Positions 27,221-36,523 of a stretch of DNA of 64,000 nt are shown one piece after another. The stretch spans positions 186,001 through 250,000 of the forward strand of contig NZ_POUL01000006.1 in the NCBI RefSeq assembly GCF_002890895.1, in the 5' to 3' direction. Below the pieces are notes generated by a model, which worked only from the letters and a program-made list of their open reading frames with translations, had not been told where the DNA came from and ran no database searches. Numbering within the stretch: position 1 is the stretch's first letter; the number at the start of each line of letters is the position of its first letter. The DNA comes from Stutzerimonas stutzeri (GTDB lineage Bacteria; Pseudomonadota; Gammaproteobacteria; Pseudomonadales; Pseudomonadaceae). The position numbers and the translations under genes were made by a program.

Positions 27221-27955
27221 TCAGTCCAGCCAGATCAGGCTGGCGAAGCGCCCTGTACGGGCGGCTCGGCGATAGGAGTAGAAACGAGCATCGCTGACAG
27301 TACAGAAACCACCGCCATATACCGCTGTAACGCCGCAAGCCGCCAGGCGGATTCGGGCGAGCTGGTAGATATCCGCCATGAAGCGATCCGCGCGATGGCT
27401 GGGCACAAAGGCTTCGGAACATTCAGGATAGCCAGCGATGAACGCATCGCGTACCTCGCCGCCAACCTCGAACGCCGTGGGCCCTATCGCCGGACCGAGC
27501 CAGGCAATCAAATGTGACCCTGGAACCGCCATAGCCGCCACGGTGGCTTCCAGCACGCCTGAAGCCAGACCGCGCCACCCCGCGTGCGCAGCCGCAACAC
27601 GTGCGCCGTCGACGTCGCAGAGCAATACCGGTAGGCAATCCGCGGTCAGCACCGCACAGGCGACCCCCGCCTCGCCCGTCCAGCTGGCATCGGCAGTCGG
27701 ACAACTGCGCGGGTCCGCCTCAACGGCGATACTTGAATGGATCTGGCTCATCCAGGCCGGCTCGCAGCCGAGCAGCTGCTGCAAGTGCTGTCGATTCGCC
27801 GACACCCGGTCGGGCGCATCGCCAACATGATCCCCCAGGTTGAAGCCATCAAACGGAGCCTGGCTCAAGCCGCCGCGGCGCGTGGTGACGCAAGCCCTTA
27901 CACGCGGAGGCACCGGCCAGTCGGGACGGATCCAGCCCTCTGGCCAATCCGTCAT
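27221..27955 (-). CDS. pgeF: PgeF/YfiH-family multicopper-like protein (purine nucleoside phosphorylase / peptidoglycan editing factor)
   Basis: 244-aa protein of the DUF152/YfiH family. Metal ligands of the conserved site are visible: His in MSQIHSS, Cys in TADCLPVLL and His in AAHAGWRG. Family members have purine nucleoside phosphorylase, adenosine deaminase or polyphenol-oxidase activity; in E. coli the protein prevents wrong UDP-MurNAc-amino acid ligation. The Gly usual after QIH/QVH is Ser here, a minor change. It overlaps rluD's stop by 4 nt, so the two are translationally coupled, as I recall for many proteobacteria. Confidence 0.9.
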   Translation of the reverse strand: MTDWPEGWIRPDWPVPPRVRACVTTRRGGLSQAPFDGFNLGDHVGDAPDRVSANRQHLQQLLGCEPAWMSQIHSSIAVEADPRSCPTADASWTGEAGVACAVLTADCLPVLLCDVDGARVAAAHAGWRGLASGVLEATVAAMAVPGSHLIAWLGPAIGPTAFEVGGEVRDAFIAGYPECSEAFVPSHRADRFMADIYQLARIRLAACGVTAVYGGGFCTVSDARFYSYRRAARTGRFASLIWLD

Positions 27956-28926
27956 CCGCTAAACGCCTCGCGATCCTGCTGCAAGAGTGTCAGTAGCCAG
28001 ACAAAGTCGTCCGGCAATGGCGATTCCCATTTCAGCCGCTCGCCGCTGACTGGATGGTTCAATTCGAGAAAGCGCGCATGCAATGCCTGCCGCGGAAAAT
28101 CTTTCAGCGTTTGCACCATGGTCGGGTTAGCGGCTGGTGGGATACGAAAACGCCCGCTATAAAGCGGATCACCCACCAGTGGATAGCCAATGTGTGTCAT
28201 ATGCACACGGATCTGGTGGGTTCGCCCGGTTTCGAGCTTGACCCGGACATGCGTGTGCGACCGGAAGCGCTCGAGCACCCGATAGTGACTCACGGCAGGC
28301 TTGCCGCCCTCCACCACCGCCATGCGCTGACGCTGCTGGCCATGACGCCCAATGGCGGCATTGACGGTGCCGCCAGTAATGATCACGCCGATAACGATGG
28401 CCTCGTAGATGCGGCTGACGCTGCGCGCCTGCAGCTGCTCGACAAGTCGCGTCTGGGCCTGCAGGGTCTTCGCCACCACCATCAATCCGGTGGTGTCCTT
28501 GTCCAAGCGATGCACGATGCCGGCACGCGGCACGTTGATCAAATCCGGGACATGATGCAGCAAGGCGTTGAGCAAGGTGCCATCGGCATGCCCTGCGGCA
28601 GGATGCACCACTAACCCGGACGGCTTGTTCAGTACCAGAATGTGCTCGTCTTCGAAAACGATATCCAGCGGAATGTCCTGAGCCACCCACTCGCCCTGGG
28701 CCTGCTGCTCGGCAGAAAGCTCCAGGATGGCACCCGCATGCACAGTGTCGCGGGGGCGCAAGACAGCGCCGTCGACCGTGAGCTGTCCCTCCTTGATCCA
28801 GGCCGCAAGACGCGAACGGGAATGCTCGGAGAACAGCTGTGCCGCGACTTGATCAAGGCGCTGCCCGCCGAGGTCGAATGGCACCTCGGCGCGAAGATGA
28901 ATGGCCTGGGTGGTGATCGTGGACAT
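27952..28926 (-). CDS. rluD: 23S rRNA pseudouridine(1911/1915/1917) synthase RluD
   Basis: 324-aa enzyme that modifies helix 69 of 23S rRNA. It has an N-terminal S4 RNA-binding domain (about 18-80) and the RluA-type catalytic domain with HRLDKDTTGLMVVAK (catalytic Asp about residue 143) and the signature RTHQIRVHM. ATG 28926 begins the family N terminus (MSTITTQAIHL); an in-frame start at 29001 would add 25 atypical residues. It precedes pgeF (4-nt overlap) and diverges from bamD over 288 nt, in which I see no gene. Confidence 0.94.
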   Translation of the reverse strand: MSTITTQAIHLRAEVPFDLGGQRLDQVAAQLFSEHSRSRLAAWIKEGQLTVDGAVLRPRDTVHAGAILELSAEQQAQGEWVAQDIPLDIVFEDEHILVLNKPSGLVVHPAAGHADGTLLNALLHHVPDLINVPRAGIVHRLDKDTTGLMVVAKTLQAQTRLVEQLQARSVSRIYEAIVIGVIITGGTVNAAIGRHGQQRQRMAVVEGGKPAVSHYRVLERFRSHTHVRVKLETGRTHQIRVHMTHIGYPLVGDPLYSGRFRIPPAANPTMVQTLKDFPRQALHARFLELNHPVSGERLKWESPLPDDFVWLLTLLQQDREAFSG

Positions 28927-29214
28927 AATTAAGGGCGCTTCAATAGTTGGAGAGGCAACCGTGCGGTTTGGCCGGTTGCGACAGGCGATGAGCCGGGACA
29001 TGAGAAAGGGGGATGTGACCTTGTCGGCAGGCAGGACGCCTACGGGCAGATCCTAAGCCTGAGCAGCCCCTCGACAGCGACACGGGTGCAGCCTTTGGTT
29101 TCAACAACACGCTTGTGTTTAAATACCGCGTCTTTGTCCCGGCCAGCCGGGGCGCCCATCATAACAGGACGGCTCAGCGCAAGACAGCCAGCCGTCACAG
29201 GGACGCAAGCCGCC

Positions 29215-30222
29215 ATGCAAGTGAAACACCTGCTGCTGATCGCCATTTTCGCCCTTACCGCTGCCTGTTCGTCCAACGAAACCATCAGTGAGAACCTCGG
29301 CGAAGCGGAACTGTACCGGCAGGCACAAGCCGACCTGGACAATAAGAGCTTCACCAGCGCGATCAACAAGCTGAAGGCACTGGAATCCCGCTATCCGTTC
29401 GGCCGCTTCGCCGAACAGGCGCAGCTTGAGCTGATCTACGCTTATTACCGCAACACCGAGCCGGAAGCCGCTCGCTCCTCGGCCGAACGGTTCATCCGCC
29501 TGCATCCGCAGCATCCGAGCGTGGACTATGCCTACTACCTGAAGGGTCTGGCTTCCTTCGACCAGGACCGCGGACTGCTGGCGCGTTTCCTGCCGCTGGA
29601 CATGACCAAACGTGACCCCGGCGCTGCACGTGATTCCTTCAACGAATTCGCCCAGCTGACCACACGCTTTCCAAACAGCCGTTACTCCCCGGATGCCAAG
29701 GCACGGATGGTTTACCTGCGTAACCTGCTGGCCGCGAACGAAATCCATGTTGCTGACTATTACCTGCGTCGCCAGGCCTACGTAGCGGCCGCCAACCGTG
29801 GTCGCTATGTTGTAGAAAACTTCCAGGGTACGCCCGCGGTCGGCGATGGTTTGGCCGTCATGACTGAAGCCTATCAGCGCCTTGGTCTCGAGGAGCTCGC
29901 TGGCACTAGCCTCGAAACGCTCAAACTCAACTACCCGCAACACCTCAGCCTGGGAGACGGTGAATTCGTGCCAAGCCAGGATGAGGCCGACAACCGCAGC
30001 TGGTTGTCCCGCGCCACACTCGGCTTGATCGACACTGAAAACAAAGCCCCTGACCGCTCGCAATCCAACCGCGACGTGGTGCGTCAGTATGAGAATGCCG
30101 CCCAGGATCTGCCGGATGAACTGCGCCCGGTGTTGAGGGAAGCGGAAACCGAAGCCGCAAAAGAAGAGCAAGGCGAAGACCGCTCCTGGTGGAGCTATAT
30201 GACCTTCGGCCTGTTCGACTGA
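29215..30222 (+). CDS. bamD: outer-membrane assembly lipoprotein BamD (ComL) with long C-terminal extension
   Basis: 335-aa lipoprotein of the BAM complex that inserts beta-barrel proteins. Signal peptide [18 protein letters not shown] with lipobox LTAAC; five TPR-like repeats follow (about 35-250; [29 protein letters not shown] and so on). Compared with ~245 aa in E. coli, this protein carries ~90 extra C-terminal residues, acidic, ending in an aromatic motif [14 protein letters not shown] recall that P. aeruginosa ComL is similarly long. ATG 29215 is required to give the signal peptide. It diverges from rluD and leads into the pilS operon. Confidence 0.95.
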   Translation: MQVKHLLLIAIFALTAACSSNETISENLGEAELYRQAQADLDNKSFTSAINKLKALESRYPFGRFAEQAQLELIYAYYRNTEPEAARSSAERFIRLHPQHPSVDYAYYLKGLASFDQDRGLLARFLPLDMTKRDPGAARDSFNEFAQLTTRFPNSRYSPDAKARMVYLRNLLAANEIHVADYYLRRQAYVAAANRGRYVVENFQGTPAVGDGLAVMTEAYQRLGLEELAGTSLETLKLNYPQHLSLGDGEFVPSQDEADNRSWLSRATLGLIDTENKAPDRSQSNRDVVRQYENAAQDLPDELRPVLREAETEAAKEEQGEDRSWWSYMTFGLFD

Positions 30223-30235
30223 GTTCCCAACCGCA

Positions 30236-30254
30236 GCCTGCCAGAACGGCAGGC
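30236..30254 (+). terminator. hairpin after bamD
   Basis: GCCTGCC (30236-30242), loop AGAAC, GGCAGGC (30248-30254) form a perfect 7-bp stem in the 60-nt gap between bamD and the next gene. No T tract follows, so read-through is likely. Confidence 0.35.
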
Positions 30255-30282
30255 CCGCACGGCTTAGCCAGGAAGTAGAGAT

Positions 30283-30519
30283 ATGGGCCTGTTTCGACTG
30301 TTGTTCTGGATCATCCTGATCGCGGCGGCGTTATGGCTCTGGCGCCGTCTGACCAGCAAGCCCACAGCCTCCGATAAACCGCAAGAGACCACGGTCATGA
30401 CCGTCCGCTGTGTTCAGTGCGGCGTACACCTGCCACGTGAGCAAGCACTGCAGAGTCATGACCGGTGGTATTGCAGCCAGGCGCATCTGGAACAGGACAA
30501 CAAGTCGGGTGGGAACTGA
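30283..30519 (+). CDS. PP0621-like small membrane-anchored zinc-ribbon protein
   Basis: 78-aa protein with one N-terminal membrane helix (about 5-22, IILIAAALWLW) and a C-terminal treble-clef-like segment with CVQC and WYCSQAH, likely to bind zinc. Function unknown; pseudomonads commonly carry it before pilS. AGGAAG is at 30270-30275. The pilS GTG start at 30509 lies inside its last codons (11-nt overlap), which suggests translational coupling to the pilin-regulating kinase. Confidence 0.8.
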   Translation: MGLFRLLFWIILIAAALWLWRRLTSKPTASDKPQETTVMTVRCVQCGVHLPREQALQSHDRWYCSQAHLEQDNKSGGN

Positions 30520-32101
30520 ACGCCTGACGTTTTTCGGTTACACGGGCCGACGAATCCTTCGGCTCTACCATCTCTATCGCGTCGTAATCGGCTTGGTGCT
30601 GGTTCTGCTCATCAGCAGCGACCTGCACAACGACCTGATGCGCATGACCAACCTGACGGCGTTCTACTACGGCGCCTGGCTCTATCTGATTCTCAACATT
30701 TTTGCCGCCGTGCTGCTGCAGAACCCGAAGCGGGAACTGCCGGTACTGGCGCTCGCGCTGGTGGACGTCACCCTGCTGGCCGCGCTGTTCTACTTCGCCG
30801 GCGGTACGCCAAGTGGTATCGGTAACCTGCTGATCGTAGCGGTAGCTATTGCCAATATCTTGCTGCACGGCCGCGTCGGCTTTTTCATCGCGGCAGTCGC
30901 CGCCACCGGACTCATCTACCTGACGTTCTACCTCAGCCTAAGCGACAGCGCGGCGAGCAGTCAGTATGTACAGGCCGCCGCACTTGGCACGCTGTGCTTC
31001 GCTGCCGCGTTGCTGGTGCAGGGCCTGACTAGACGACTTCAGGATAGCGAAACCCTTGCCCGCCAGCGCGCCGAAGAGGTCGCCAACCTTGAAGCCTTGA
31101 ATGCCCAGATTCTGCAGCGCATGCGCACTGGCATCCTCGTCCTCGATGCACAGGAGCGCGTGCTGCTTGCCAATCAGGGAGCCCTCGAGCTGCTCGGACA
31201 AGAGGCCCTGACGGGCGAACGGCTAGGGCCTCGTTGCCCGGAGGTCATTCGAGGCCTGCAACGCTGGCGAGACAACCCCACTCTGCGGCCGAGTAACTTC
31301 AAGGCCACGCCCGACGGCGCGACCCTGCAGCCGAGCTTCGCCACGCTCCAGCATGGCGTGAAGCAGGACACGCTGGTTTTTCTCGAAGACATTTCTCAGA
31401 TCGCACAAAAGGCCCAGCAGCTCAAACTCGCGTCGCTTGGCAGACTGACCGCCAGCATTGCTCACGAAATTCGCAACCCGCTTGGTGCTATCAGTCATGC
31501 GGCGCAGTTGCTGCAGGAGTCGGAGGTGCTAGACGCTGCAGATCTGCGCCTTACGCAGATCATTCAGGATCATTCGCGGCGCATGAATCTGGTCATTGAA
31601 AATGTGCTGCAGCTGTCGCGCCGGCGCCAGGCCGAACCCCAGCTGCTGGATCTGAAATACTGGGTGCATAGATTTGCCAGCGAGTTTCGCCAGACGCTGC
31701 CGCCTCAGCAAATTGTCCACGTGGAGACTCAGGGCAGCTCGCTGCAGACCCGAATGGACCCGAACCAGTTGATTCAAGTACTGACCAACCTGGTGCAGAA
31801 CGGCCTGCGCTACAGTGGACAGAAGCACGACCAAGCACAGGTGTGGCTGAAAGTCTTCCGGGACGAGGCCAGTGATCTGCCCGTGCTGGAAGTGCTCGAC
31901 GATGGTGCAGGTGTGCCGACCGAGCAGGTACAGAACATCTTCGAGCCGTTCTTCACCACAGAAAACAAGGGCACGGGCCTTGGGCTGTATATCTCCCGAG
32001 AGCTCTGCGAAAGCAATCAGGCACGGTTGGATTACCGTGAGCGAGACGAGGGCGGCAGCTGCTTTCGCATTGTCTTTGCGCACCCACGCAAGCTGAGCTG
32101 A
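30509..32101 (+). CDS. pilS: two-component sensor histidine kinase PilS
   Basis: 530-aa inner-membrane kinase controlling type IV pilin expression. It has six N-terminal membrane helices (about 15-190), a short coiled coil and PAS-like domain (about 205-305), the dimerisation/phosphoacceptor motif SIAHEIRNPLGAISHAAQLL (His about 319), and an HATPase_c domain with DDGAGVP and GTGLGLYI. GTG 30509 gives the same length as P. aeruginosa PilS as I remember it; an upstream start at 30410 gives an unsupported N terminus. In P. aeruginosa PilS phosphorylates PilR and is inhibited by PilA itself. It lies 108 nt before pilR. Confidence 0.96.
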   Translation: MGTERLTFFGYTGRRILRLYHLYRVVIGLVLVLLISSDLHNDLMRMTNLTAFYYGAWLYLILNIFAAVLLQNPKRELPVLALALVDVTLLAALFYFAGGTPSGIGNLLIVAVAIANILLHGRVGFFIAAVAATGLIYLTFYLSLSDSAASSQYVQAAALGTLCFAAALLVQGLTRRLQDSETLARQRAEEVANLEALNAQILQRMRTGILVLDAQERVLLANQGALELLGQEALTGERLGPRCPEVIRGLQRWRDNPTLRPSNFKATPDGATLQPSFATLQHGVKQDTLVFLEDISQIAQKAQQLKLASLGRLTASIAHEIRNPLGAISHAAQLLQESEVLDAADLRLTQIIQDHSRRMNLVIENVLQLSRRRQAEPQLLDLKYWVHRFASEFRQTLPPQQIVHVETQGSSLQTRMDPNQLIQVLTNLVQNGLRYSGQKHDQAQVWLKVFRDEASDLPVLEVLDDGAGVPTEQVQNIFEPFFTTENKGTGLGLYISRELCESNQARLDYRERDEGGSCFRIVFAHPRKLS

Positions 32102-32209
32102 GGCCTGCTTAAGACGCAACGGATCACACATCGGCCATGCGGCGGTACAAGGCAGGCCCTGTGGCGTTAACATTGGGCATCCCGCTTCTTCTTTTCAAAG
32201 ACCGAGACC

Positions 32210-33550
32210 ATGACCGCCCGCCAGAAAGCGCTGATCATCGATGACGAACCCGATATCCGTGAACTCCTGGAGATCACCCTCGGACGTATGAAGCTGGACA
32301 CCCGCAGCGCCCGCAACCTCAAGGAGGCCCGCGAGTGCCTGGCACGCGAGCACTACGACCTCTGCCTTACCGATATGCGCCTGCCGGACGGATGCGGTTT
32401 GGAGCTGGTGCAATTCATTCAGCAGCAGTATCCACAACTGCCGGTGGCCATGATTACCGCCTATGGCAGTCTTGACACTGCCATTGGCGCGCTCAAGGCC
32501 GGCGCTTTTGATTTCCTGACCAAACCGGTGGACCTCGGCCGTCTCCGCGAACTGGTCAATACGGCACTTCGGCTGCGCACACCGAACCCCAATGAGCTGA
32601 CAGTCGACAGTCGCCTGCTTGGCGCTTCGCCGCCAATGAACCGGTTGCGCAAGCAGATCGGCAAACTGGCGCGCAGCCAGGCACCTGTCTATATCAGCGG
32701 CGAGTCGGGCAGCGGCAAGGAGCTGGTTGCGCGGCTGATTCACGAACAAGGGCCGCGACATGAACAACCCTTCGTTCCAGTCAACTGCGGGGCGATCCCG
32801 TCAGAGCTGATGGAGAGCGAGTTCTTCGGGCACAAGAAGGGCAGTTTCACCGGCGCGATGGAAGACAAACCGGGCCTGTTCCAGGCAGCCAATGGCGGCA
32901 CATTGTTTCTCGACGAAGTCGCCGATCTGCCGCTTCCGATGCAGGTGAAACTGCTGCGCGCCATCCAGGAAAAGGCCGTGCGCGCGGTTGGCGGAGCTAA
33001 GGAAGTCGTGGTCGATGTGCGGATTCTGTGCGCCACCCACAAGGACCTAGCCAGCGAAGTCGCCGCGGGCCGCTTTCGTCAGGACCTTTATTATCGGCTG
33101 AATGTCATCGAGTTGCGCGTGCCGCCCCTGCGCGAACGCCGCGAGGATATCGCCCAGCTGGCTGAAGTGATGCTTCGCCGGCTCGCTCAGGAATACGGAG
33201 AGACGCCGGCCAGACTGCAACCCGACGCACTGGCAAAGCTGCAGAGTTATCGATTTCCCGGCAACGTACGTGAGCTGGAAAACATGCTCGAACGCGCTTA
33301 CACGCTCTGTGAAGGCGAGGAGATCAAACCCAGCGACCTGCGCCTGTCCGACGCTCCGGGCATGCCCGAAAATGGCGAAGCAAGTCTGGCCCAGATCGAC
33401 AATCTCGAAGACCATCTCGAAGAGGTCGAACGCAAGCTGATCATGCAGGCGCTGGAAGAAACCCGTTGGAACCGCACAGCGGCAGCCCAACGGCTGGGGC
33501 TGTCCTTCCGCTCCATGCGCTATCGGCTGAAGAAATTGGGACTGGATTGA
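32210..33550 (+). CDS. pilR: sigma-54-dependent response regulator PilR
   Basis: 446-aa NtrC-type activator of pilA transcription. Receiver domain (1-120; DDEPD acid pocket, phosphoacceptor Asp about 54 in CLTDMRLPD, Lys in TKPVD), AAA+ domain (about 140-370) with Walker A GESGSGKE, sigma-54 loop GSFTGA (instead of the commoner GAFTGA) and Walker B GGTLFLDEV, and a Fis-type helix-turn-helix (about 410-446; NRTAAAQRLGLSFRSMRYRL). Pairs with PilS. A hairpin at 33560-33581 ends the operon. Confidence 0.97.
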   Translation: MTARQKALIIDDEPDIRELLEITLGRMKLDTRSARNLKEARECLAREHYDLCLTDMRLPDGCGLELVQFIQQQYPQLPVAMITAYGSLDTAIGALKAGAFDFLTKPVDLGRLRELVNTALRLRTPNPNELTVDSRLLGASPPMNRLRKQIGKLARSQAPVYISGESGSGKELVARLIHEQGPRHEQPFVPVNCGAIPSELMESEFFGHKKGSFTGAMEDKPGLFQAANGGTLFLDEVADLPLPMQVKLLRAIQEKAVRAVGGAKEVVVDVRILCATHKDLASEVAAGRFRQDLYYRLNVIELRVPPLRERREDIAQLAEVMLRRLAQEYGETPARLQPDALAKLQSYRFPGNVRELENMLERAYTLCEGEEIKPSDLRLSDAPGMPENGEASLAQIDNLEDHLEEVERKLIMQALEETRWNRTAAAQRLGLSFRSMRYRLKKLGLD

Positions 33551-33559
33551 GCACCCAGA

Positions 33560-33581
33560 CCGCGACCCCGCAGGGTCGCGG
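33560..33581. terminator. hairpin between pilR and the DUF2333 gene
   Basis: CCGCGACCC (33560-33568), loop CGCA, GGGTCGCGG (33573-33581): a perfect 9-bp stem in the 39-nt convergent gap; it can serve both strands. No T run. Confidence 0.5.
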
Positions 33582-33589
33582 AGCGCCCG

Positions 33590-34645
33590 TTATCCTTGTG
33601 ACAGCAGGTTACGCAGGTCGATGACCGCCGCGTTCGCGCGCGAAATATAATTCGCCATCACCAGAGAGTGGTTGGCCAAGACCCCGTAGCCGCTACCGTT
33701 GAGCACCATTGGGCTCCACAGCGGTTCCTGCGCAGCTTCCAGCTCGCGGATGATCTGCCTTACGCTAATCGCCGCGTTCTTTTTCGCCAATACGTCGGCA
33801 AAGTCCACTTCAATAGCGCGCAGCAGGTGCGACAAGGCCCATGCCTGCCCTCGCGCCTCATAAAACACGTTATCGATCTGCATCCAGGACGTCTCGACGC
33901 GCTCTTCTTCAACCACCTGACTTACGCCTTCGCGCTCAAGCTCCGTCGCCAGCTGTCCGTCCAGGCGCACGCGACCGACGCTGGCCGACAGGCGCTGGGA
34001 CAAAGACCCCAGTCGAGTACCGACATCTCCAAGCCAGTTATTCAGGTTGTCAGCGCGCGAATAGAACTGAGCTTTGGATGCCGGATCGCTCAAGCGTGCC
34101 AGGTAGCGATTCAGGTAACGGATCCCGTTACGGTATTCCGATTCACTCGCCGGCAGTGCCCAGCTGCGATTGTCGAAATTGAACAGCGGTTCGGCTTTGG
34201 ACAGATCAGGGTCTTCCGTCGACTGGGATTGCGAGCGCGCAAAGTCCTTGCGCAGAGCGCGACTGAGGTCGCGGACCTGAACCAGCACGCCATATTCCCA
34301 GCTTGGCATGTTGTCCAGCCACAGGCCGGGCGGGGCAATGTCATTAGTCAGATAGCCGCCGGGCTTGTCGAGCAAGGTGCCAGCTACCTGCTTAAGGGTT
34401 TCGACCGTGGTGTAGCCGTTAACGATCTGCTGCTGCGAGGCCTCAGCGGCTTGCCGCACATTCTGCTGTACCGGGAATCGGTCAGGTTCGGAGCTCCAGT
34501 ACCAGCCGACCAAAAGCGCCACGAGCAAGTACAGCCCGATCAGAACGGCAAGCCCCAGCAGTAGCGGATTGCGAGTCGCCCCATCCGCTCTGGCTGAACT
34601 TCCCGAAAAGCCGAGGCGGCCGAAGCGATTCTTCCAATCCAACAT
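33590..34645 (-). CDS. DUF2333 family membrane-anchored protein
   Basis: 351-aa protein of unknown function. It has a short cytoplasmic N terminus, one membrane helix (about 28-48, LLLGLAVLIGLYLLVALLVG) and a large periplasmic helical domain with the conserved LLDKPGGYLTNDIAPPGLWLDN segment and WEYG motif. It converges with pilR and diverges from the diguanylate cyclase gene over 217 nt. No catalytic residues recognised. Confidence 0.85.
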   Translation of the reverse strand: MLDWKNRFGRLGFSGSSARADGATRNPLLLGLAVLIGLYLLVALLVGWYWSSEPDRFPVQQNVRQAAEASQQQIVNGYTTVETLKQVAGTLLDKPGGYLTNDIAPPGLWLDNMPSWEYGVLVQVRDLSRALRKDFARSQSQSTEDPDLSKAEPLFNFDNRSWALPASESEYRNGIRYLNRYLARLSDPASKAQFYSRADNLNNWLGDVGTRLGSLSQRLSASVGRVRLDGQLATELEREGVSQVVEEERVETSWMQIDNVFYEARGQAWALSHLLRAIEVDFADVLAKKNAAISVRQIIRELEAAQEPLWSPMVLNGSGYGVLANHSLVMANYISRANAAVIDLRNLLSQG

Positions 34646-34862
34646 GGGCGTCTGTCCTTCTCTTCATAAATTCAAAGATTCGATCGCCGGTCACGCGGAG
34701 CGTGCGGCATGTGAACCACTATAACGCAGCCGGTCGAAAGCAAGCCTCATAATGAGAACCAGACCGCCTATGCGGCATCTTTGCAAACGACGGATAGGTG
34801 GTAGCATTGAGCCACCACAGTGGCCTCTGAGAGCACTGCCGCAGCGGGCCAGGGAACCGGAC

Positions 34863-36470
34863 ATGTCGGACCAGGAAGAACTTAAACAGCACTTCGCACA
34901 ACGGGTCATTCATCAGGCTCGGGAGGTGCTCGAAGTCTGGCAACAACTGCAACGCAGCGAATGGAATGACGGTTGCCGGTCGGCGCTGGCAGATGCCAAC
35001 AAGCGGTTGAGGAAATTCGCCGAGCGCTTCGAACAAACCGAACATCGGCTGCTCGCGCTTGGCATCGAAGATTGCCTGAGCGACATCAGCGACAATCGCG
35101 GGCGGTTGTCGAGCGACACCATCGCCACACTCAGCCAACTGGTCTACCGTCTCGCACGTACCGGTTTGCGCCACGGCGATCCGCGCGGGCAGTCCGCCTA
35201 CGTACCGCCATTGAGCAAACCGGTCTACATTGCGCTGGAAGACCATCAACGCGCCCAGCACGTGGTTCGCCAGCTCGAATTCTTCAGCATGAATGCGCAG
35301 GCCTTCGGCAGTGATAGCGAATTCCGCGCAGCGATGCATGAACGGCACCCGGCTGCGATCGTCATGGATGTCGATTTCAATGGTCCCGGCGAGGGTCTTC
35401 GGCTTGCCGAGCGCATCCAGCAAGGGCTGGAAGAAAAGCTGCCACTGATTTTCTTCAGCCACCGGGAAACCGACACACCTATGCGACTGGCGGCCGTGCG
35501 CGCCGGTGGGCTGGAATTCTTTACCGGCACCATTGATGCCTCATGCCTGCTGGAAAAGATCGAGATTTTCACCCGCACCGCCCACTCCGAACCTTTCCGC
35601 GTTCTGATCATTGACGATTCGCGGGCCCAGGCGACCCACACCGAAAGAGTCTTGAACAATGCCGGGATCATCACCCAGACGCTCAACGAGCCGATCCAGG
35701 CGATCAACTACCTGGCTGAATTCCAACCGGATCTGATCATCCTCGACATGTACATGCCCGAATGCATGGGTACTGAGTTGGCCAAAGTGATCCGGCAGCA
35801 TGAACGCTACGTCAGCGTGCCGATCATTTACCTCTCGGCCGAGGACGACCTCGACAAGCAGCTCGACGCCATGAACGAAGGCGGCGATGACTTTCTGACC
35901 AAACCGATCAAACCTAGCCACCTGATCGCGACCGTGCGAACCCGCGCCGAGCGAGCCCGCAGCTTGAAAGCCAGAATCGTCCGGGACAGCTTGACCGGTT
36001 TGTATAACCATACGCACAGCCTGCAATTACTCGAAGACGCCAGCTCACGTGCCCGCCGCGACGGGCAACCGCTGTGCTTCGCGATGATCGATATCGACCA
36101 TTTCAAGAAGGTCAACGACACCTTTGGCCACCCAATGGGGGACCGGGTGATCAAAAGCCTCGCGCTGTTTCTCAAGCAACGCCTGCGCAAGACCGACCAT
36201 ATCGGTCGCTACGGCGGTGAAGAATTCGCGGTGGTGATGCCCGACACCACTGTGCACAACGCAGCCAAGGTCCTGGACGAGATCCGCGAACGCTTTTCCG
36301 AGATTCGCTACCCAGCACAGCCCGCAGACTTGTCGTGCACCTTCAGCTGCGGCATTGCCGAGCTCACACCAGACGCAGATACCAAATTGCTCACACAGCA
36401 AGCCGACGAAGCGCTTTACACTGCCAAGCACGCTGGCCGAAACCGGGTGGAGTGGTTCCAGCCGTCATAG
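34863..36470 (+). CDS. diguanylate cyclase with two receiver domains (GGEEF)
   Basis: 535-aa soluble regulator predicted to make c-di-GMP. Order: helical N-terminal domain (1-115, Hpt-like in pattern but no convincing phospho-His), a first receiver (about 120-235) with Asp169 but the conserved Lys lost (EFFTGT where TKP is expected), a second, canonical receiver (about 245-365; Asp251/252, Asp295, Lys348), and a GGDEF domain (about 372-535) with GGEEF at 451-455. The RxxD inhibitory site is present as RKTD (442-445), five residues before GGEEF, so product inhibition is expected. ATG 34863 has GGGAACCGG upstream. The cognate kinase is not obvious; the next gene is a chemoreceptor 53 nt downstream. 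Confidence 0.9.
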   Translation: MSDQEELKQHFAQRVIHQAREVLEVWQQLQRSEWNDGCRSALADANKRLRKFAERFEQTEHRLLALGIEDCLSDISDNRGRLSSDTIATLSQLVYRLARTGLRHGDPRGQSAYVPPLSKPVYIALEDHQRAQHVVRQLEFFSMNAQAFGSDSEFRAAMHERHPAAIVMDVDFNGPGEGLRLAERIQQGLEEKLPLIFFSHRETDTPMRLAAVRAGGLEFFTGTIDASCLLEKIEIFTRTAHSEPFRVLIIDDSRAQATHTERVLNNAGIITQTLNEPIQAINYLAEFQPDLIILDMYMPECMGTELAKVIRQHERYVSVPIIYLSAEDDLDKQLDAMNEGGDDFLTKPIKPSHLIATVRTRAERARSLKARIVRDSLTGLYNHTHSLQLLEDASSRARRDGQPLCFAMIDIDHFKKVNDTFGHPMGDRVIKSLALFLKQRLRKTDHIGRYGGEEFAVVMPDTTVHNAAKVLDEIRERFSEIRYPAQPADLSCTFSCGIAELTPDADTKLLTQQADEALYTAKHAGRNRVEWFQPS

Positions 36471-36523
36471 AACCGACATCAAATAGCCATATCTTCTAGC
36501 CTCCAGAACCTCCGGAGGCCAGG

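Noticed and set aside
29119-30171. 350-codon minus-strand frame opposite bamD
   Set aside because: Antisense shadow; bamD has a signal peptide and TPR repeats.
36473-36523. Possible sigma-28 promoter for the second chemoreceptor
   Set aside because: GCCATATC resembles a -10 box but no -35 with the right spacing is present.
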